Source of the DNA: Tigheibacillus jepli | Lineage (GTDB): Bacteria > Bacillota > Bacilli > Bacillales > Amphibacillaceae | Direction of reading: 5' to 3' | DNA length: 8,932 bases | Assembly: GCF_030732005.1 (NCBI RefSeq) | Contig: NZ_JAROCA010000090.1 | Span: forward strand, 1 to 8,932 | Shown here: in pieces, positions 5,818 through 8,932 of the stretch | Position numbering within the stretch: position 1 is the stretch's first letter | Layout: each line of letters begins with the position of its first letter | Position numbers and translations under genes: made by a program | Notes under the pieces: generated by a model | The model's input: only the letters and a program-made list of their open reading frames with translations | What the model was told of the DNA's origin: nothing | Databases searched by the model: none

Positions 5818-8703
5818 ATGCCGAGCAAGTCAATTAAGGTTCAAGGTGCCAGAGCACATAACTTGAAAAATATCAATATCACGATTCCAAAAAACAAGTT
5901 GGTTGTTGTCACGGGCCTTTCTGGTTCAGGAAAGTCATCGCTCGCATTTGACACCATTTATGCGGAGGGGCAAAGGCGGTATGTGGAGTCTTTGTCGGCA
6001 TACGCACGTCAATTTCTGGGACAGGTAGATAAGCCGGATGTCGATTCCATCGAAGGTTTGTCACCGGCGATATCCATCGACCAGAAAACGACAAGCCGCA
6101 ACCCCAGGTCAACAGTCGGTACGGTAACCGAAATTTACGACTATCTTCGGCTTTTGTTTGCCCGAATCGGAAGACCGACTTGTCCAAAACACGGAATAGA
6201 AATCAGTTCGCAGTCTGTAGAGCAAATGGTTGACCGTATTATGGAATACCCGGAGCGCACCAAAATCCAGATCCTTGCTCCGATTGTTTCCGGACGAAAA
6301 GGCGAACATGTAAAAACGATAGAAAAACTGAAACAGGAAGGTTATGTGCGCATACGGGTTGATAAAGAGATGCGCGAAGTGACGGATGATATTCAATTGG
6401 AAAAAAATAAAAAGCATTCCATTGAAGTGGTAGTCGACCGGATTGTCGTGAAAGATGGTATCACGACCAGGCTGAGTGATTCATTGGAAACGGCACTTTC
6501 CTTGTCGGACGGCAAGGTTATTGTGGATGTCATCGGCGAGGAAGAATTGGTGTTTAGTGAACATTTTGCATGTCCGATTTGCGGCTTCTCTATTGGCGAA
6601 CTGGAACCAAGACTATTTTCCTTCAACAGTCCTTTTGGTGCCTGCCCAACTTGTGATGGCCTTGGTGTAAGACAAGAAGTTGATTTGGATCTGGTGATTC
6701 CGGATTGGAACAAGTCGCTCGAGGATAATGCAATTGCAGCATGGGAACCAATCAGTTCGCAATATTATCCGCAACTGTTGAAAAGTGTATGTGAACATTA
6801 CGGCATCGACATGACAATACCGGTGAAGGATATTCCAAAACACCAGATGGATAAAATTCTTTATGGAAGCGGAAAAGAAAAAATCCGTTTCTATTATGTG
6901 AGTGATTTTGGCTCCGTAAGGGATACACAAATTCAGTTTGAAGGCGTCATTCATAATATTAAACGTCGTTATGAAGAGACTTCATCCGACTTTATCCGGG
7001 AAACATTAGGAAAGTATATGGCACAAAATAAGTGCCCTACCTGTAAAGGGTACCGGCTGAAAAAAGAAGCACTTGCTGTATTGATCGATGGCAAGCACAT
7101 CAGCCAGGTTACCGAATTTTCCATCACGGAAGCGGAACAATTTTTCCATGCGCTTGATTTAACAGAAAAAGAAGCAAAAATAGCAAAAATGATTCTGAAA
7201 GAAATAAACAACCGATTGGCATTTTTGGATAATGTCGGTTTGGATTATTTGACCTTATCCAGAACGGCCGGTACACTTTCCGGCGGCGAGGCACAGCGCA
7301 TCCGGCTTGCAACGCAAATCGGTTCGGCATTGTCGGGTGTGTTGTATGTACTTGATGAACCATCCATTGGCTTGCATCAGCGTGATAATGACCGACTGAT
7401 TGCGACACTGAAAAGTATGCGGGATTTGGATAATACATTGATCGTTGTCGAACATGACGAGGATACAATGCTTGCGGCGGACTGGCTAATCGACATTGGT
7501 CCAGGTGCTGGTGAACATGGTGGCAATATCGTTGCCAGCGGAAAACCGGATAAAGTGATGAAAACAAAAAAATCGCTAACGGGCCAGTATCTATCCGGTG
7601 AGAAATTTATTCCGCTACCGGCAAAGCGCCGTAAAGGAAATGGCCAGTTTATTGAAGTAATCGGTGCAGCAGAAAATAATTTGAAGAAGGTCGATGTCAA
7701 ATTTCCACTTGGAACAATGACGGTTGTAACCGGTGTGTCCGGTTCGGGAAAAAGTTCGCTTGTCAATGAAGTTTTATTCAAATCTTTATCCAAAGCACTT
7801 TACCCGACAAGCAAACTCCGTCCGGGCAAACATAAAGAAGTAAAGGGCATTGATCAAATTGAAAAAGTTATTGACATTGATCAGTCGCCAATCGGACGAA
7901 CACCACGGTCCAATCCCGCGACATATACAAGCGTTTTCGATGATATACGCGATGTGTTTGCATCTACAAATGAGGCAAAAGTGCGTGGTTATAAAAAAGG
8001 CCGTTTCAGCTTTAACGTAAAAGGCGGACGTTGTGAAGCATGCCGCGGAGACGGGATTATCAAAATCGAAATGCACTTTTTACCTGACGTATATGTCCCT
8101 TGCGAAGTATGCAATGGCAAACGCTATAACCGAGAAACGCTTGAAGTGACGTATAAGGGGAAAAACATTGCCGACGTCCTTGACATGACCATCGAAGAAG
8201 CGCTGGATTTCTTTGCCAATGTGCCTAAAATTAAGCGCAAGCTGCAAACAATTTATGATGTCGGACTTGGATACATCAAGCTTGGTCAACCTGCAACGAC
8301 GATGTCCGGTGGAGAAGCCCAGCGCGTCAAGCTGGCAAGTGAGCTGCACCGCCGGTCGAATGGAAAATCGTTTTATATTCTTGATGAACCGACGACCGGG
8401 TTGCATGCAGATGACATCAAGCGTTTGCTCTCTGTCTTGCAGCGTCTGGTTGATAATGGTGATACAGTTTTGATCATCGAGCATAATCTGGATGTGATTA
8501 AAACCGCCGACCATATTATTGATATCGGTCCAGAAGGCGGGGCAAGAGGCGGGCAAATCATCGCCACCGGAACACCGGAACAAATTGCTGCAAATGAAAA
8601 ATCATATACCGGCCGCTATTTGAAACCGGTTTTGGAACGGGATAAAAAGCGGATGGAAACGCAAATGTCCGAAAAAGAAAAAGTTGCGTCACATAGTAAA
8701 TAA
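5818..8703 (+). CDS. uvrA: Excinuclease ABC subunit UvrA
   Basis: UvrA is the dimeric ABC ATPase that scans DNA for bulky lesions and loads UvrB. From ATG 5818 it has 961 residues (B. subtilis about 957). It has two ABC modules: Walker [10 protein letters not shown] (33-41) and GVSGSGKSS (639-647), signatures LSGGEAQR (487-494) and MSGGEAQR (829-836), and Walker B/LDEP at 512-515 and 855-858. Cysteine pairs at 252/255 with 276/279, at 406/409, and at 739/742 with 762/765 match the three zinc-binding modules. The first ABC half carries the large insertion that binds UvrB. It follows uvrB after 67 nt and shares its SOS promoter. The C-terminal tail past about 935 is charged and variable, as in relatives. 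No defects are seen. Confidence 0.98.
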   Translation: MPSKSIKVQGARAHNLKNINITIPKNKLVVVTGLSGSGKSSLAFDTIYAEGQRRYVESLSAYARQFLGQVDKPDVDSIEGLSPAISIDQKTTSRNPRSTVGTVTEIYDYLRLLFARIGRPTCPKHGIEISSQSVEQMVDRIMEYPERTKIQILAPIVSGRKGEHVKTIEKLKQEGYVRIRVDKEMREVTDDIQLEKNKKHSIEVVVDRIVVKDGITTRLSDSLETALSLSDGKVIVDVIGEEELVFSEHFACPICGFSIGELEPRLFSFNSPFGACPTCDGLGVRQEVDLDLVIPDWNKSLEDNAIAAWEPISSQYYPQLLKSVCEHYGIDMTIPVKDIPKHQMDKILYGSGKEKIRFYYVSDFGSVRDTQIQFEGVIHNIKRRYEETSSDFIRETLGKYMAQNKCPTCKGYRLKKEALAVLIDGKHISQVTEFSITEAEQFFHALDLTEKEAKIAKMILKEINNRLAFLDNVGLDYLTLSRTAGTLSGGEAQRIRLATQIGSALSGVLYVLDEPSIGLHQRDNDRLIATLKSMRDLDNTLIVVEHDEDTMLAADWLIDIGPGAGEHGGNIVASGKPDKVMKTKKSLTGQYLSGEKFIPLPAKRRKGNGQFIEVIGAAENNLKKVDVKFPLGTMTVVTGVSGSGKSSLVNEVLFKSLSKALYPTSKLRPGKHKEVKGIDQIEKVIDIDQSPIGRTPRSNPATYTSVFDDIRDVFASTNEAKVRGYKKGRFSFNVKGGRCEACRGDGIIKIEMHFLPDVYVPCEVCNGKRYNRETLEVTYKGKNIADVLDMTIEEALDFFANVPKIKRKLQTIYDVGLGYIKLGQPATTMSGGEAQRVKLASELHRRSNGKSFYILDEPTTGLHADDIKRLLSVLQRLVDNGDTVLIIEHNLDVIKTADHIIDIGPEGGARGGQIIATGTPEQIAANEKSYTGRYLKPVLERDKKRMETQMSEKEKVASHSK

Positions 8704-8731
8704 TGCATGCGAGCAAGGGCGTGGAGTGCAA

Positions 8732-8818
8732 CAACCGAGACTACAGCCATTTTAGTTTGTTGGCACAATCGGTAAAACAGAAATAAAGATGTATCAACTG
8801 AGGCTACAGCCGTTTTAG
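8732..8818 (+). repeat. Imperfect 24-bp direct repeat after uvrA
   Basis: Two copies, 8732-8755 and 8795-8818, lie 63 bp apart and match at 21 of 24 positions (core CTACAGCC, then TTTTAG). The second copy forms the left arm and loop of the uvrA terminator. The first lacks the right arm and so looks like a decayed terminator duplicate. Confidence 0.65.
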
Positions 8819-8830
8819 GCTGTGGCTTTT
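8803..8830 (+). terminator. uvrBA operon terminator
   Basis: GCTACAGCC (8803-8811) pairs with GGCTGTGGC (8818-8826), 9 bp with one U-G wobble, over a 6-nt loop, followed by TTTT and further T-rich sequence. It lies 100 nt after the uvrA stop. Confidence 0.8.
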
Positions 8831-8855
8831 GTCTTTGATTTTGTCTTTGATTTTG
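8827..8855 (+). repeat. 12-bp tandem repeat
   Basis: TTTTGTCTTTGA occurs twice in tandem (8827-8838, 8839-8850) plus a partial TTTTG (8851-8855). The first unit supplies the T tract of the uvrA terminator, so duplication adds further T runs. Confidence 0.85.
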
Positions 8856-8857
8856 AG

Positions 8858-8932
8858 TTAACCCAAGTTTCGGCAGTTTTTGAGAAAAACACCCCAAAAA
8901 CTGCCTTTTGACGTTCCAAAACATTGATTTAT
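8858..8932 (-). repeat. Right copy of the 75-bp perfect inverted repeat
   Basis: This is the exact reverse complement of 3-77 and runs to the final base of the window. The inner edge begins TTAACCCAAGTT. The outer limit is unknown because the sequence ends. It lies 154 bp after the uvrA stop, beyond the terminator, so it interrupts no gene. Confidence 0.97.
8872..8909 (+). terminator. Terminator-like hairpin in right inverted repeat
   Basis: GGCAGTTTTTG (8872-8882) pairs perfectly with CAAAAACTGCC (8895-8905) over a 12-nt loop and is followed by TTTT (8906-8909). On the + strand it could be a backup terminator for uvrBA. It mirrors the left-end hairpin, so both have their T tracts facing outward from the block. 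Confidence 0.45.

Noticed and set aside
8616..8924. A - strand open frame through the right repeat into the end of uvrA
   Set aside because: It reads through the inverted repeat, the tandem repeat and the antisense of uvrA; low-complexity translation and no ribosome site.
3..8932. The whole window as a composite transposon with terminal inverted repeats
   Set aside because: No transposase or integrase, and the cargo is core chromosomal genes in their usual order; target duplications cannot be seen because the window ends at the repeat.

Overview
The window looks like chromosome from a low-GC Gram-positive endospore former of the Bacillaceae. The four proteins closely resemble Bacillus CtpB, MinJ, UvrB and UvrA, and the order ctpB - minJ - uvrB - uvrA is that of the B. 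subtilis chromosome as I recall it. The genus cannot be settled from the sequence alone. All four genes are on the + strand.

Layout. 1-188: a 75-bp repeat (3-77), then the ctpB upstream region. 189-1649: ctpB, a secreted or membrane-tethered S41 protease with a PDZ domain and a peptidoglycan-binding tail, followed by a strong terminator. 1650-2095: a gene-free stretch crowded with structured repeats. 2096-3298: minJ, a polytopic membrane protein with a C-terminal PDZ domain, starting at TTG. 3299-3767: gene-free, with another copy of the hairpin repeat, a bidirectional terminator, a 14-bp palindrome, and the uvrB promoter overlapped by a near-consensus LexA (SOS) box and followed by a leader of about 145 nt. 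3768-5750: uvrB. 5818-8700 plus stop: uvrA. 8704-8932: uvrA terminator, small repeats, then a perfect inverted copy of the left-end repeat.

How the genes work together. UvrA and UvrB are the damage-recognition part of nucleotide excision repair and form an SOS-controlled operon. CtpB (sporulation signalling in B. subtilis) and MinJ (division-site selection) are transcribed separately, each closed by its own terminator. No single pathway unites the four genes; the order is conserved synteny. swrA and csbA, which I recall lying in this neighbourhood in B. subtilis, are absent, and repeats or non-coding DNA occupy those spaces.

What stands out is the non-coding DNA. The whole block is bracketed by a perfect 75-bp inverted repeat that runs up to the window edges. 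Separately, a hairpin family occurs at least five times in two intergenic regions; its stem changes from GGGAC/GTCCC to GGGGC/GCCCC with both arms changing together, which is compensatory change preserving pairing. No transposase, integrase, CRISPR array, tRNA or rRNA was seen.
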